Shown here piece by piece: positions 23,201 to 35,180 of a DNA stretch of 64,000 nt. The stretch covers positions 20,077,079-20,141,078 of the forward strand of contig OY759215.1 in the NCBI GenBank assembly GCA_963662175.1, in the 5' to 3' direction. This DNA is from Aradus depressus. Taxonomy: Eukaryota > Arthropoda > Insecta > Hemiptera > Aradidae. Position 1 is the stretch's first letter. Each line of letters begins with the position of its first letter. The translations under genes and the position numbers were made by a program. Below the pieces are notes generated by a model. It ran no database searches and was not told the origin of the DNA. It saw only the letters and a program-made list of their open reading frames with translations.

Positions 23201-23977
23201 AATTATAACCTCATTTGCACTTTGATTTATCAGCGGACTAGCATTCGGTGTTTCATTCATATATTTTATTTTGACTGTCATAACTTCAAAAAAGAGTCGT
23301 TGAATTATCAGCAGCGTATTTAATTTAGTTAAAAACGAAACATTGGAATTTGAATGGAAGAATCGATGGTGATTGCGCCCGTAAAGAAGGTTCAAGTCAG
23401 ACTGCGCCTCGAAGATCCCGGCGTGTGGCACATGATCACGCAGAGGACCTCAAAACATTTTCCGATGGGTCAGTGCCATTCCCTCTGAAGCTGAGGTCAG
23501 CAACCCTTTCAAAAATTCATTCATATCTACAATTTACTAACAGTGGTCTGGTGTAAGAGAAATAAGTTACAAAGGGCATACATTTAACATCTTGGTATCT
23601 TACAAACACTAAATCTAAACATGATCCGACTAATGTTGTTGGTTTAGTCTGTCTCGAATCCACATCCAAGATGTATTTTAATGAATTTCAGAAATATCTT
23701 GTTTTCGTCTTTGATCATTTTTAAATTGAAGTCACCATTAATTATCAATGGCATTACTACGTAATTATCATTGACATTACTATGCCCGGACATTTACCAT
23801 GCGCAGGGTCAGTTTTAATTACATTTGAGTAAAACGTAGGCAATAACTTACTACGTCAGGTAAGTATTACCAAGTCTAATATTTTCGCACTTTTATTTTG
23901 TAGACGGACTTTTTTGTTACAGACTGTAAGTAATCGTTTGAGAGGTCAAACACGCGTGTAGTTAGTTATTTCGACTT
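23201..23977. other. No assigned feature
   Basis: Contains a 68-codon plus frame at 23350-23556 in slightly GC-richer DNA, with no recognised family or splice sites. Confidence 0.35.
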
Positions 23978-24191
23978 TTGCCCTGGCTTTAACTACGAGG
24001 TCATTTTGCTTACTCCCTGGGCATGAATCTATTGTGCGAGTATTAAATTTTGCCTTCCTAAGAAAGGGGTATTAAACGAGTTCCTGATATCGTACAGGCT
24101 CGGGACCATCACTTAACGTCCCATTCGAAGGACGGCGTGCTCAAGGTTTTTTCACCTCCCAGATGAAAAACCTACGGGTCTCGGCCGGGTT
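23978..24191 (-). mobile_element. SINE-1 copy
   Basis: Reverse: GGCTTTAACTACGAGGTCAT, CATCACTTAACGTCCCATTC and hairpin arms GGTTTTTTCACC/GATGAAAAACC, ending at CTCGGCCGGGTTT. AGGTTTTTTCA-stem subfamily. Confidence 0.85.
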
Positions 24192-25699
24192 TATCTTCTG
24201 CGGTTGCTGGTTTACATTCAGTCGGAATGGCACGACGAAACTTTGTAGCTCGCATTCGGCCGCATTCCTCTCATCTCAAGCGCGTGACCTCAATACAGTA
24301 CGTATATGTACTTCCACCTATTTCAAGCCGAGCTACAAGCGTTTCAAATTTCACTCTTTTTCATCATATCGGATCCGCCGGAACGGTGCCTCGTACCATG
24401 CAAGGACAAACACAAATTCTACGTAAAAAAAAACTAGAATTATCTGCGAGAAAGAGGGATGTACGCAGTCAAGTGTCAATCAATTCGTTGGATATATACT
24501 CAACTGATTTTGTCAGAAAATTTTCGTGTGATTCTTTCATATTTTAGTCTTAATTTTCCTTAGTTTAATTTGATATGATACTTCAGCCTGAAAATCTATG
24601 GTAATGCGGACCACAAATGCAAATATGGTAACCGATTGAACCTCTGAAGACTATTTGTACGCCTGCAGAACACTTGAATAGATTAAACCGCCTTACCTAG
24701 ACACTAGTCTATCCGTGGCAATGCGGGCGTTACTTTCTCAAGCGGTTGCTCTTAAGTTTTATTAAAATTCTTTCTTAGGTATGAACAGCTAAGTTAAGTG
24801 AATTTTTCATTCTTTAAATGAATTTCGAATATGTTCTGATCATATTGAATTTTAGTCATTACTCTCTTAGAAACATGCTCATATACCTGCAAGTATTTTA
24901 ATACTCATGTCGATGCAGTTCAATCATGATCTAGACTTTGCAATATGAGGATGGTATAATTAGGTGGAGCCAGTCTGATATCAGCGATCTGGTGCATAGA
25001 TTTGGTGTAACGTTGGGATATTTGAAATTCCATCCAGCTCTACTCGGTCGAAACCCACCTAAATTATTCAAACTCGGGAATAATTACTCTCTGGCTGGGC
25101 TTGGCTTCTAATAATCCTTCGTGGAAATATGTGTACACCCACAGCTTCAGTTTTTTGTTTGTTTTCTTCTCTTTAATATAAAATCTTTTCTGAGATTTTC
25201 TTCATTGAGTTTGAGGGGAGAGAAAAGGATATTTGTTTGGCAATATTCAAAGAAATATAATTTAATCTCGGAAATACGCAATGTAATTGGGTAAACGTTT
25301 TCGTGTTATAGAGACTTCGAGGTTTAGAGTTGCCGTGTTTCGTCTGTATCTTGATAACTCCTCCACGACACGTTTGACAGCCAATAATAATTTACTAACT
25401 AACTGAATTCCTTATAGACTACCTCAAGGAATTTATCCAACTGCTATTGTTGGACATTATTGACAGTTAGTTGAGATGCCAAGTTTTAGCATTTCTTGTT
25501 AGGAGGAGAATTGGAGAATGCGGAGGGTTGATTAGGGTTGTCAGCCAGCTGTTCCACTAAGAAGCTTTCTTTATATTACTTTTCCCCTTCTTATAAATAT
25601 ATGAAATATCCTCTTGCATTAGAAGAAACAACCTTGTTAAAATCAGTTATTATTATTGGCAGTAGCTGTTATGGCCTGAGGGGTAGTCCGATTTAATGA
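24192..25699. other. No assigned feature
   Basis: Holds an ATG-initiated 106-codon frame at 24227-24547 (MARRNFVARIRPHSSHLKR...) without recognised domains. The rest is AT-rich with no repeat match seen. Confidence 0.35.
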
Positions 25700-25827
25700 A
25701 TGATAAATGTGGGGGGCCGAGGGTGTTGTGGATGGTTGGGGACGGTGCTGGGGGTGGGCGCTCCTAGTGGGGTAGTGGGCCGCCGAGTGCGGAGCGGAGT
25801 GCGCAGATCAGAGAGTTGTGAATGTAG
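25700..25827 (+). other. GC-rich leader of the 26-kb island
   Basis: A G-rich, CpG-containing stretch directly before the candidate His/Pro-rich exon. It may be a 5' UTR or promoter-proximal CpG island. A frame starting MINVGGRGCCGWLG runs through it but is out of phase with the His-tract frame. Confidence 0.3.
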
Positions 25828-26139
25828 GGGGGCCGGGGGGGGCAGTGGTGGCCCGGACCTGGTTGGGAGCAGTCCGCCCTGGAGCCGTGGAGTAGACCCC
25901 CGTCATGGGTGCGGCCCGCTTGCCCGGTACACAGCCCTTACCGGGCCCCCAGTCCCGGCCCCGGCCCCGGCGTCTACCGGCCCTTCATCCATACCGCCGG
26001 TCCATACTATCCAACCACACCGCCCCCCTTCATGCACGGTCACCGCCCCCCGCCCCCTCTCCATACCCACTCCCGGCCCTCCTACTACACCCCGCCCCCT
26101 CTTCATCATCATCATCACCATCACCATGGACATCATCAG
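25828..26139 (+). CDS. Candidate GC-rich exon, Pro/His-rich protein segment
   Basis: Within an AT-rich window, 25700-26150 is strongly GC- and CpG-rich. One frame is open from 25828 (after a TAG at 25825) to 26139. Its later part reads as a Pro/Tyr/His low-complexity segment (GVYRPFIHTAGPYYPTTPPPF, then a run of eight histidines). It ends at CATCATCAG|GTATGTGAG, a good donor with GT at 26140. An ATG at 25905 is in another frame, so the start or upstream acceptor is unresolved. Such His/Pro tracts occur in insect transcription factors and secreted proteins, but no family is recognisable. The strand choice rests on the donor and amino-acid pattern. It could instead be a non-coding CpG island. 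Confidence 0.33.
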
Positions 26140-26460
26140 GTATGTGAGAAACCACCCTCAGACCCCACTCTTAGTCCTCACCATGCACATCATTAGGTCT
26201 GTTGAAAGCCCCTTAGCCCCCCTACTCAAATACTATCATGGACGTCATCAGGTATGTTAAGACCCCCCTCCCTCTCCTTAGCATGGACAGAGGGCCCCCT
26301 GTCCCCTATGGAAATCAGGAGGCATCCTGAGACTCCCTATCATGGACATCATTAGTTATGTCTAGAGCTCCCTAGCCCTCCGCAACTTAAATCCTATTAT
26401 GAACCTCTTCAGGTTTGTTGAGCCCCCTTCTCAGTCTCTCTTGGACATCATCGGCTACGT
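26125..26460 (+). repeat. Degenerate ~57-bp minisatellite of a splice-junction-like motif
   Basis: The junction motif CATGGACATCATCAGGTATG at 26125 recurs in degenerate form at 26182, 26237, 26341, 26398 and 26440, with a weak copy near 26282-26307. Spacings are about 55-57 bp, separated by C-rich spacers. Several copies keep AGGTATGT, AGGTCTGT or AGGTTTGT, so they look like repeated 5' splice sites. Confidence 0.6.
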
Positions 26461-27373
26461 TGAGCATGAAAGTCTCCTCGTCTCTCTGCCGCCCAGAGAC
26501 CCCACATCCCTCAAATGAACTACTAGTTAGACTTATCAATATACTTTTTGTAATTATTTACTTTTGTATTTCATTGATTTCGGATTTCAGATTGTAACCA
26601 TTTTGAGTGCCAGAAGTTCCATCCCTCATGTTCTATAAAGAATATGTTTTGCCTGACCATTTGTGAGAATAGAATTATCTCACCTTGCTAAAATAAATTC
26701 TTTAAAATATTTTTCACAGCTTTTAGTTGAAGACTGCAACATATTATAGAAACTTGTAATACATACAAACTTATTTTTGAAATATTGCTTATTCTACAAA
26801 AATATACTTTTCTGTCTAGAAATGTAGATAAAACTAAGATTGAAAATAAAAATATTAAATTATAACAAAATAAACTAATTTACAAGTGATATACATGAAA
26901 TGATGTTTGTATATTTAACAAAATGATAACTGATGTCTTGTCTTTGAATAAATAAATAACACAATAGAGTGATAAATTAAAATTATAACAAAATAAACAT
27001 AAAATTATATTATTTTTGTGTAAATTATATATGTTCAAAGAATAAACCACTATCACTAAATATATAAATAAGTATGTAGAAATAGAACTTGTTTCAAGGT
27101 TCCGAGGGAAATAATTAAAATGAACTTTTCCATTCATACAATTATTAGTTTTAGTAGATTTATTTATTTCCAGTTGTTCTAAACTAACAAGTAACCTGCG
27201 TTTTAAGCAGACATGGAGAGAGGTATTTGATGGCTTCGGTGCTTTTCGGTCTAAAGTGTGGCTATTGTTGATAATGTGGGTCGCGAAAGTGTAACAGTTT
27301 TCTCAGATCTATATTCGAGCTATATATATATAGCTGAAATAAAGACCCAAGAAAACTGTTACTCCTATATATT

Positions 27374-27404
<31 letters not shown>

Positions 27405-27892
27405 AAGTCGACCAGTCTGGCCAACATATATCCGACTGCACATCGCGCACGGCGCATGTCACTTTTATTTTCAATTTCATTTTTTGTCTCTACCTCTACG
27501 GAATTACTGGCTCATGGGATTGATTGTTATAAAACCGTTATTATATTTTTCTATTTTCTCTGAAATTTTGTGAGGTTTGCCCATCTATTAGAAACTTCAT
27601 TATTTCGTTTCTCGTTTGAGGGCCCTACTCGTTTATGTGTGTTTACTCTTTATAACGCTCACTATCTCTTTCAGTCAGGTTTTGGTGGATACTGCTGAAA
27701 ATTGTTGATAAAGAAACTTGCCTTGGATATCGACGATGATATTCTCGTCGACACTTTTGCGTACCAAAATGTATTTCTGCGTATTCTTGTTAGCTGTAAG
27801 TGGTCCTTTTAAAAGAAGAAATAGACTGATTTTTTTCAAAAATTGTTTCGAAAGGTTTTATTAAATTATGTTATTAAATTTAAAATTTGAAG
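26461..27892. other. No recognised gene; small inverted repeat and (TA)n
   Basis: GTAACAGTTTTCT at 27290 is inverted at 27350-27362 around a palindromic GAGCTATATATATATAGCT. A (TA)n tract lies at 27368-27402. Otherwise AT-rich. Confidence 0.45.
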
Positions 27893-28192
27893 ATGATGTG
27901 GCTAACAAAGGACTTTTTATACCAAAACTCCTTTGTTGAGATCACTCCCCCTTCTCCTTTCCTTTCTAAAATTCATTTCATACTGGCGTTACAGGGTATA
28001 TGAAAATAATGTGTTGGCGTCAGTGGTTTTCTTTGTTTCTTTATAGCGTAATTCTGAGAGTTACTTTCTTACTTTTTACATAGTAATATCAGTATGAAAT
28101 GAGTTCGAGAGAGAGGAGGGACAGGAAGAGAAATCTGTATAAAGGTGGTCGGTATAAGAAAGTTTTGTGTTGGCCACATCACATATATTTTG
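27893..28192. mobile_element. M1 MITE
   Basis: GATGATGTGGCTAACAAAGG to GTGTTGGCCACATCACATAT, with inner arms TTTCATACTGGCGTTACAGG and TAATATCAGTATGAAATGAG. Confidence 0.8.
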
Positions 28193-28249
28193 TTTTCTTT
28201 ATTTTTCATCCTTTTCGATAACAAACTACAGATAATAAAATATATTTCG

Positions 28250-28470
28250 AACTCGCTATGAGTAAAAATTTGAACGTTAATTTGAAATATTTTATATCTG
28301 AGGGGGTGTAAGCTATTCGAAATTTAATAAAGTAAACGTTTGGTGAAAATCAATTTTTTGGTAGGACTAACAGTTTTTGCTCAAATAAAGTTAAACTACA
28401 TTTTAGGACAGTTTTCGGGTGATTTTCGAAAAAATGTATTTTATAGGTTTAGGTTTAGCTTTTGAATCTG
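28250..28470 (+). repeat. Family S fragment
   Basis: TTTGGTGAAAATCAATTTTT, CATTTTAGGACAGTTTTCGG and similar words match S in part. Confidence 0.4.
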
Positions 28471-28504
28471 GCGCTCAACAATGTGATCATAGGCGCAATT
28501 GTCT

Positions 28505-28725
28505 CATCAACTTAATATATTAACGAATGTTATTGGAGTTTCTGGGTTAAGCCCCTCCTCTTGTCCCCAACTCCCTTCTGAACCGATTCGTCTTAAAATC
28601 GATTAGTATTGTCCTTATGTGGTTTTGGATTAACATATAGAATTTCGTGTCGATACATTTATTACTTCGGTACTTATTTGGGTTTTTGTGATAACAGCCC
28701 GCCCTAATCTCCCCTAATTTGGAAT
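28505..28725 (+). repeat. Family R subrepeats
   Basis: GGGTTAAGCCCCTCCTCTTG, TTTCGTGTCGATACATTTAT and TTATTTGGGTTTTTGTG. Ends missing. Confidence 0.55.
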
Positions 28726-30131
28726 ACATTTAGCATGAATTTAAATTAAATTTAATCCGGTTTGACCGACGTAGCTCTGCGAACAATATTTTCATCGCTA
28801 CAGCCATATTTCTGGAAAATGTAAAAAAATTCTAAAAATGTTATTTACTGTTCTTCTCCAAAGAATTGGACCATGATTTAGAGTGATTTTTTTTTAATTA
28901 GCAGATTAACTCTACAATTACCCTACAGTTAGTTTACAGTCCTTCCTGTGAACTGACGCTAGTAATGTTATGGTGACGTAGGATAGGTTTTCGAAGTCTG
29001 TGAAGATGAACTTGGTGGAGCAGTTGGATACTATATATATATACTAGGTACTAATTTTTTTTAAAGTATCTATGTATCGAATAATGTATCGAATTATAAG
29101 TATCAATATTTTACTTTCATTTGCTTATATGAATCATTTCAGGTATCGTCTGCAGTCACTTTTTAGGCATTTAACTTTCCTAATAATAATACCAATTTTC
29201 AATAATTTCTAATGCAATAACTAATGTCTGGTTCTGATATATATCGGATACAATTTTGGACATAAACACAGTTTAAGGACAAAACAATTAGAGTAAACAA
29301 TTACCAACAAGCAATAACTTATCGGGCTGCAATTTTCAAAGCGAAATTAAATTAATGAATAAACAAAATTATAAGTATAAAGTCAAAAAATAATACTGAA
29401 ATATTTGCAAAATAGCAACTTACGAAAGTACCAAGCTCATGAACATGATTGGGGCCACCTCGTTAATACGCCGCCATGGCTGCCAGAGCCGGACGCCAGG
29501 CAGACTAGAGCGAAAAAAGAGTGAACGCATCGAACCGGCCGCAACCCACCCGGGCAACTAACCCGCCGAGCACACAACTCCGGAATACAAATTCATCTCC
29601 TACCAAAACTCAGCTTTTGAGGGAAGTTAATCCTGCGACCCTGTAGCCAGTATAATTAAAATAGAAGTTGACAAAGCCTCGGGTCGACGGGAGGACAGTT
29701 GTAAGCAGATAAAATAGAAAAATAAATACGAGAAGTTTTAACTGTTTATGGAACACTGCATCAATCTCCAATTCCAGTAAGCTGAACTGTTTTTCAACGC
29801 AACTGTGTCATCATCAGTGACACATCTATGAATACATACTATACAATATAAATATATAGAAATGTAACTCGCAAAACCGTTTAAGCATCAGTTTACAGAG
29901 TATCAAAATAAAATAAAATTAATCTTGCTCACGTGTAGTGTTGTGTCGAACCGAACACTGTATAGTATCCCAGAGGGGAGGGGGATACGTCATTCATGCT
30001 ATATACATGCAAAGAAATGCTTAAACATTCATTCGAAAAGGATATGATATACACAATAAAAAATATGAAACAACAACAAAACATCTAAACTACAAAGAGC
30101 CAAATGATTTATTTTTTATTTTTGACAAAAT
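28726..30131. other. Mostly unrecognised; GC-rich patch and one fold-back arm
   Basis: 29445-29600 is GC-rich (CATGGCTGCCAGAGCC, GAACCGGCCGCAACCC) without an open frame of note; it could be promoter-like. 29795-29838 is one arm of an inverted pair with 31045-31095. Confidence 0.4.
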
Positions 30132-30792
30132 AAACCAGCCATTACCTCTCATACCTCTTCCGTAAAATATTTAGGATTAGAAGGCTGACTTGGAACCCTC
30201 ACACTTGGACGACACGACTCACACTAGACAGGCGACTTAGTCTATTGTACAGTATTTTGTATAGGCGTTCTAAATTATCTACTCGACAAAAACTGAATTG
30301 TTATACCTATCTTCTCCGACCTCTCTGGACATATGGCTTACAAATATATGGTACAGCCAAGACTTCGAACATCAAAAGAATACAGGTATTTCAATCCATG
30401 ACTCTTCGACTGATCACGCAATGTCCACCATACGTTAGCAACAAGACTTTACACCGCGACTTGAACGTCACAAGCATTAAACATTTATACCAACGTTTCT
30501 ACACCAAAATTTACTTACACACCAATCCGGAAGTTCGCAAAATCTTAAATACAAATTTACCCCACAATCCCCCAAAATGATTAAAGAGAGTTTGGCATAG
30601 AGATCTCGTGTTGTGAAGCGATGCCATGAGGGTTTACCGCTGGGTGTTTTTCCTCTCTCAAGCCTCTCATGTCATATTTATTTTTATTATTTTATCTTAT
30701 GTTTGTATAGTATATGTCAACCCAGCCGCTGGTTGTGCATTTTTTCCATAGTTGTGGCTTAAGATAAATGAATACGAGAAAAAAATTTTTTT
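30132..30792 (+). mobile_element. Jockey-like LINE, 5'-truncated, with poly(A)
   Basis: A frame at 30245-30580 encodes RRSKLSTRQKLNCYTYLLRP, LWTYGLQIYGTAKTSNIKRI and YVSNKTLHRDLNVTS, the RT C-terminal region. The 3' UTR is shared with 15189-15304. GACAAAAT at 30124-30131 and 30798-30805 is a likely TSD. Confidence 0.85.
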
Positions 30793-30842
30793 TTTTAGAC
30801 AAAATTTAATTTGGCTGTTTGTTGTAAGTTAGTTAGTTGTTG

Positions 30843-31021
30843 TGATGCATGCCCAGGCTTGTACCACTCATATCGCCTACTACCAGAGCGCTCTTTCGTT
30901 GCTGAGCCCTACTCTACTATGGGAGTCTTAAATTTTGAATCTGACATTATACTGGCTTGGGACCATCGCTTAGCGTCCCTTTCAAAGAATGACATGCTAA
31001 AGGTTTTTTCACCTCTTGAAT
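30843..31021 (-). mobile_element. SINE-1 fragment with internal deletion
   Basis: ATATCGCCTACTACCAGAGC, GGGAGTCTTAAATTTTG, then GACCATCGCTTAGCGTCCC and AAAGGTTTTTTCACCTC. The middle is shortened. Confidence 0.8.
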
Positions 31022-31499
31022 AAGCGAGTTCTCCATATTTATATTGAATGTCTATTCATAGGTGTGTCACTGATGATGATGCAGTAGCGTTTAAAACGTG
31101 TTTCGTTCTCGCGAAAATTCCCGAAAATGTTTGGGGAGTGTGTCTGGCTAGTGGTGTATATAAATTGGTGAGTCTTAGTATAAAAGCCTATTGTGTGGAG
31201 CTGGAACTGGGCTGGAGCTGGAGTCTTGTCTAAAGATGGAACCTGGGGGATATCTTAATAATAAGCCCCTCCAGGCTCACTCTTTTGTTCAATCCCAGCT
31301 TTATATTTTCAAAATGAAACACCACCTTCCTTTGTATTTTTATACAAAAGTTACAGAGATTTTTTTTTTCTTCTTTTACAAATTTTCAGCGTTATACAAG
31401 GTGTTTGGTTTGTATCATTTATTTAAAGGGATCTTGTATAACACCTACATACCAGACCTTTCCTTTTGACCATATTCTATCACTATTCACACTTACCTC

Positions 31500-32150
31500 A
31501 AAACGTTGAAAATAAAAAAAGTAAAACTTTGTTATCAATTAGCTTACAAAAATGTCGCCGGAAGAAAAATACATAAATATTTGTTTAAAATTTACCCCGT
31601 TTTCATCTACGACAAACCCCTCCCTCAAACTAATACTGTACGATACCTAGGACTGACATTAGTTCGAAGACTGACATGGAAACCTCACACACGTCTCACA
31701 CGAAACACGCTGAACCGTCGACTCAAAATACTCTACGGACTTCTAAATAGACGATCAAAATTAGACATGACACAAAAACGGAACTGTTACATGTACTTAC
31801 TGAGACCATTATGGACATACGGATCACAGATATACGGTTCAGCAAAAACATCCAACATCAAACGAATTCAGGCGTTTTAGTCAAAAACCCACAGACTAAT
31901 AACACAGTGCCCACCATACATAAACAACAGAACACTTCATAACGATCTTATGTTCACACAGTACCCGACACCAAACAAATTACTTACTTACGGGTTTTTA
32001 GAAAACTTTACACACATACAAACCCAGAAATACGTACTTTATCTTCACAACACTTACCACAAAACCCCTACGAAGGTTGAAGAGAAGATGGAACCGCGAC
32101 TTACTGCCACCTTAAATATCGAAAGAGGCATCGTAAAAAACGCCTAAAAA
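31500..32150 (+). mobile_element. Jockey-like LINE fragment
   Basis: 31506-31880 encodes VRYLGLTLVRRLTWKPHTR, RSKLDMTQKRNCYMYLLRP and LWTYGSQIYGSAKTSNIKRI, up to a stop at 31878. The same frame family continues at about 31885-31945 (THRLITQCPPYINNRTLHND) and decays by 32147. No 3' UTR or tail was recognised. Confidence 0.8.
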
Positions 32151-33419
32151 AAGTTTTTTTCGAAATTATTCTTTGCATACGTTGAAAACCGAAAAAACGG
32201 GGTCTTATGTTTTGTGTGAAGACATATGAATGATACCAATGATGGCATAGGTAGGATCAACCCTCAAATTTCAAAGGATTTCACAGGTTCTAGTGCCCCC
32301 CCCCCCCCCCCCCCCCCCCCCAGGTGTTTCTCGGCTTAGGAATAAGATTGGCAAACATTTCCAATTATGATGTGTTCCTAATTATCTGATATTTGATACA
32401 GTCTATTTGACAAGGATTCACGTGATGACTATTAATATCTCAGTTTTTATCAACAATTTTGTCGCTTATTTTTTTTATTTTCATATTTTTAATTTATATG
32501 CGAAAATTGTAAAACTGAAAACAATGACTTTTATCTTTCCTCATATTTTCTATTATTAACATTGTTTTTTGATAATAATATGTAGATTCACCCATAGATT
32601 AATCATTCTCTATTTTATTTATTTATTTTCATGTCCTGTGTTTTGAAGGTGTTGGAAAAATTCAGAGTCCCCCCCCCTCAAATTGTCCCCATTCTCTTCA
32701 GGACATGAGGCTTTACACAATATCCCGAAAAGTAGAAGGATGGATATAATTGAAAATATGGAGAAAAAAGGGGGAGTCCCCCCTCATTAACTCTTAGAGA
32801 CGGGATTAGTTTGTCTGCCCTCACGCACTTCGTCCTCCCAGTTGTGATTCTAATAGTAATAATGTATCATCCATGAAATTTTATAATGTTTTATAGTTTT
32901 TTTTATTTTATATTTATTGGTGTTTTATTTTATTTATTCATTTTATAGATTTGTTTTTTAAAGTTATGCATTTAAGTGTATATATTCTATGAGCTTGTCT
33001 TAGCTATTAGAATGTTGTACCTTTTTACTAAATTATGTTTTTTTTTTGTAGACTGTCTGATGAGGGCATCTTCGAAAGCCGGCTAGCATAAAATAAAATA
33101 ATAAAATTCTGATTACATCAGTCATCTTCCCATTTACTACGTCAAATGTTCTTCACTGAATACCTAAATGACGTAGAACGTGTGAGATAATGCCATGATA
33201 TAGTGACAGTTGACGTAGTTCCCAGCTCTTCATGAATTTTGTAGTTCCTAACGAACTGGGGTAAATTGAGCAACTTTGTTCTGTAATTTTGTCATTGTGT
33301 ACAATAATAATCAATAATCGCTCATTATTCAGGCCGTGACTTAATGAGAGTCTAATGAGTGATTTGTACAGAAGTATTATGGCTTCGAGTTTAATTGGTG
33401 TTTTTCTGTTAATGAATGG
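32151..33419. other. No gene; poly-C run and a fold-back family fragment
   Basis: A 36-nt poly-C run lies at 32296-32331. 33048-33145 resembles the right arm of the fold-back at 54120-54405 (GTCTGATGAGGGCATCTTCG, GCCGGCTAGCATAAAAT). Confidence 0.45.
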
Positions 33420-33632
33420 GAGGAGTCCGACTTTACAATGGGAGTCCTAAATTTTGCCTAGATTTATTCACTTTCGGGTGGGGTATTTAACGAGAACTTG
33501 ACATCATAAAGGCTCGGGACCCTTCCTTAACGTCCCATCTGAAAGACGGCATGCTCAAGGTTTTTTCACCTCTCAGATAAAAATTCTAGGGATCTCGGCC
33601 GGGTTTTGACTCCGCCATCTTGAGCTCATTAA
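33420..33632 (-). mobile_element. SINE-1 copy
   Basis: GGGAGTCCTAAATTTTGCCT, CTTAACGTCCCATCTGAAAG and AAGGTTTTTTCACCTCTCAG, ending CTCGGCCGGGTTTTGACTCC. The head side is only partly kept. Confidence 0.8.
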
Positions 33633-34287
33633 TAAAATTGTCTATTATTCCTCTACTGGAAAAAGTCCATAAGTTGTGGACTTGTGACTTGACCACAGCT
33701 GACAATGGTTAGAGATAAATCTTCTCGTGGAGATATGTTGGGGAGAGAAGAGGACTTGATTGAGTCAAGTTGTGGGGGAGACTTTTCTTTCTAAACCTCT
33801 CTTCGAGGGTTCCTCATCTTTCAAGTACCTTGTCTAAAGACTTTAACAAGTTGAAACTTTCCTTCATAGAGTCTTCAAAGAAGTTCTACCTTAAACTATG
33901 TCCATTTCTTTTTCCAAGTTTGCCTGGAGTAAAATCTAGTCACAACTTGTTATAATCTAGCTTAGTTATTGGGGTTGTGGATATTGACGATTTTTTAAAA
34001 ATTGATTTGTTCAATTTGGTTAGTGCTCAACTGCCTGTTCGTTAGTTTCATTAGAGTAATCGGAAGGTTTTATTAATGTTTCACCTCATCGCCTGTTAGG
34101 AATCAAGTACAACATTGTACAAGGTACCTGAAAAACAAAAAAATAAATAAATATTATTCTTTTGAATAACTTCTAATTTTCTGTGTCTATATAACTCATA
34201 TTCCTCTTTCGACAGTTTTGCACCCAAACATGAATATTTTTTAGACAAGATTCCCCCCCCCCCCCCCCCTCCCTTGATGATTCCAGT
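33633..34287. other. No recognised feature
   Basis: AT-rich; a poly-C run of 17 at 34253-34269. Confidence 0.4.
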
Positions 34288-34525
34288 GATGTGTCCATAT
34301 GAGGACATTCTTATACCAGCATTTTTTTACAGATCCCCCGTCTCAAATTCGTTTCAAACTGGTATTACAGTTTATAAGAAACTAATGTGTTGGCATCAGC
34401 AGTTTTCTTTGTTTCATTGTAATGCTTAACTCTGAGAACGACAGTAAGGAGGGAGGGTGAGAAGTTATCTGTAAAAATGTGGTTGGTATAAGAAAGTCTT
34501 GTTATGGCCAGATCAGATATTCTTA
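34288..34525. mobile_element. M1 MITE
   Basis: CAGTGATGTGTCCATATGAG at the left, AGAAAGTCTTGTTATGGCCA at the right. The right inner arm is shortened. Confidence 0.75.
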
Positions 34526-35048
34526 TTAAAATAGATATCGTCGATGAAACCAGAAAAATGTGTAACTCCAAAACTATAAATTTTACAGGGGAGCATAAAA
34601 ACTTTATAAAATCTTAAAACTTACCTCAAACATGGTTAAATTATTTTTTATAACAAGTAAACTGTATTAAAAAACGATTATGTTCTATAAATTGGCTAAA
34701 ACTATATTTTTATTATTTTTTTATTGGAGATACACATTTTTCGTTTAAATGTTGGTTTACATACACATTTTTCATTAAAAAAATAACATTAATAAGTATA
34801 ATATTATTTCTGAGGGCTTCATCTATTACATGGTTAGTAATAGTTAAACTAGTAACTGAAATAAGAAGGCAAAAAATCCTTAATACGTTCTGAAAACTAG
34901 TTAAAAATGGTTTTGGAAAAAAGTGTATATCCCCCAAAGCGTTTTAGGAAAAATGAGTTTGTCCATACACAAACTTTATGTAAAATATTGTAATATAATA
35001 ACACAACAGGTGAAATATAAAGAAAAAGGTAGAAAAGCACAAACTTAC
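34526..35048. other. AT-rich DNA downstream of the candidate exon
   Basis: It would be intron if the exon at 35049-35180 is real. ACACATTTTTCGTTTAAATG and ACACATTTTTCATTAAAA occur close together at 34732-34780. No further exon was recognised. Confidence 0.35.
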
Positions 35049-35180
35049 CTTTTCAAGTCTACACAAAATGAAACTAAAATCGCTCTTTTTAGCGGTTAAA
35101 CTAATGTTTATATTAGACTGATACTCCAGGCATGCTTTCACTGAATTGACCATTACGGATTTACACACTTTTCCCGCCAT
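35049..35180 (-). CDS. Candidate first coding exon of a host gene (44 codons)
   Basis: An ATG in a favourable context (CCAACATGGCGG) at 35180 opens a frame starting MAGKVCKSVMVNSVK and running 44 codons to ...CRLEK. It ends in AAG|GTAAGT with the donor GT at 35048-35047, phase 0. The preceding 150 bases look like unique 5' UTR rather than any of the repeat families, and no repeat copy overlaps the exon. I do not recognise the protein and did not find the next exon; downstream minus-strand DNA to 34530 is AT-rich. The promoter side (35181-35340) lies about 300 bp from the 3' end of LINE family A. It could also be a chance ORF, but the combination of Kozak-like start and consensus donor is unusual here. 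Confidence 0.38.

Noticed and set aside
24227..24547. 106-codon ATG-initiated ORF
   Set aside because: No recognisable domain, splice signals or conservation evidence; length is compatible with chance.
25903..26136. Minus-strand Met/Gly-rich ORF
   Set aside because: Antisense of the His/Pro-rich segment; the GTATGT donor supports the plus strand.
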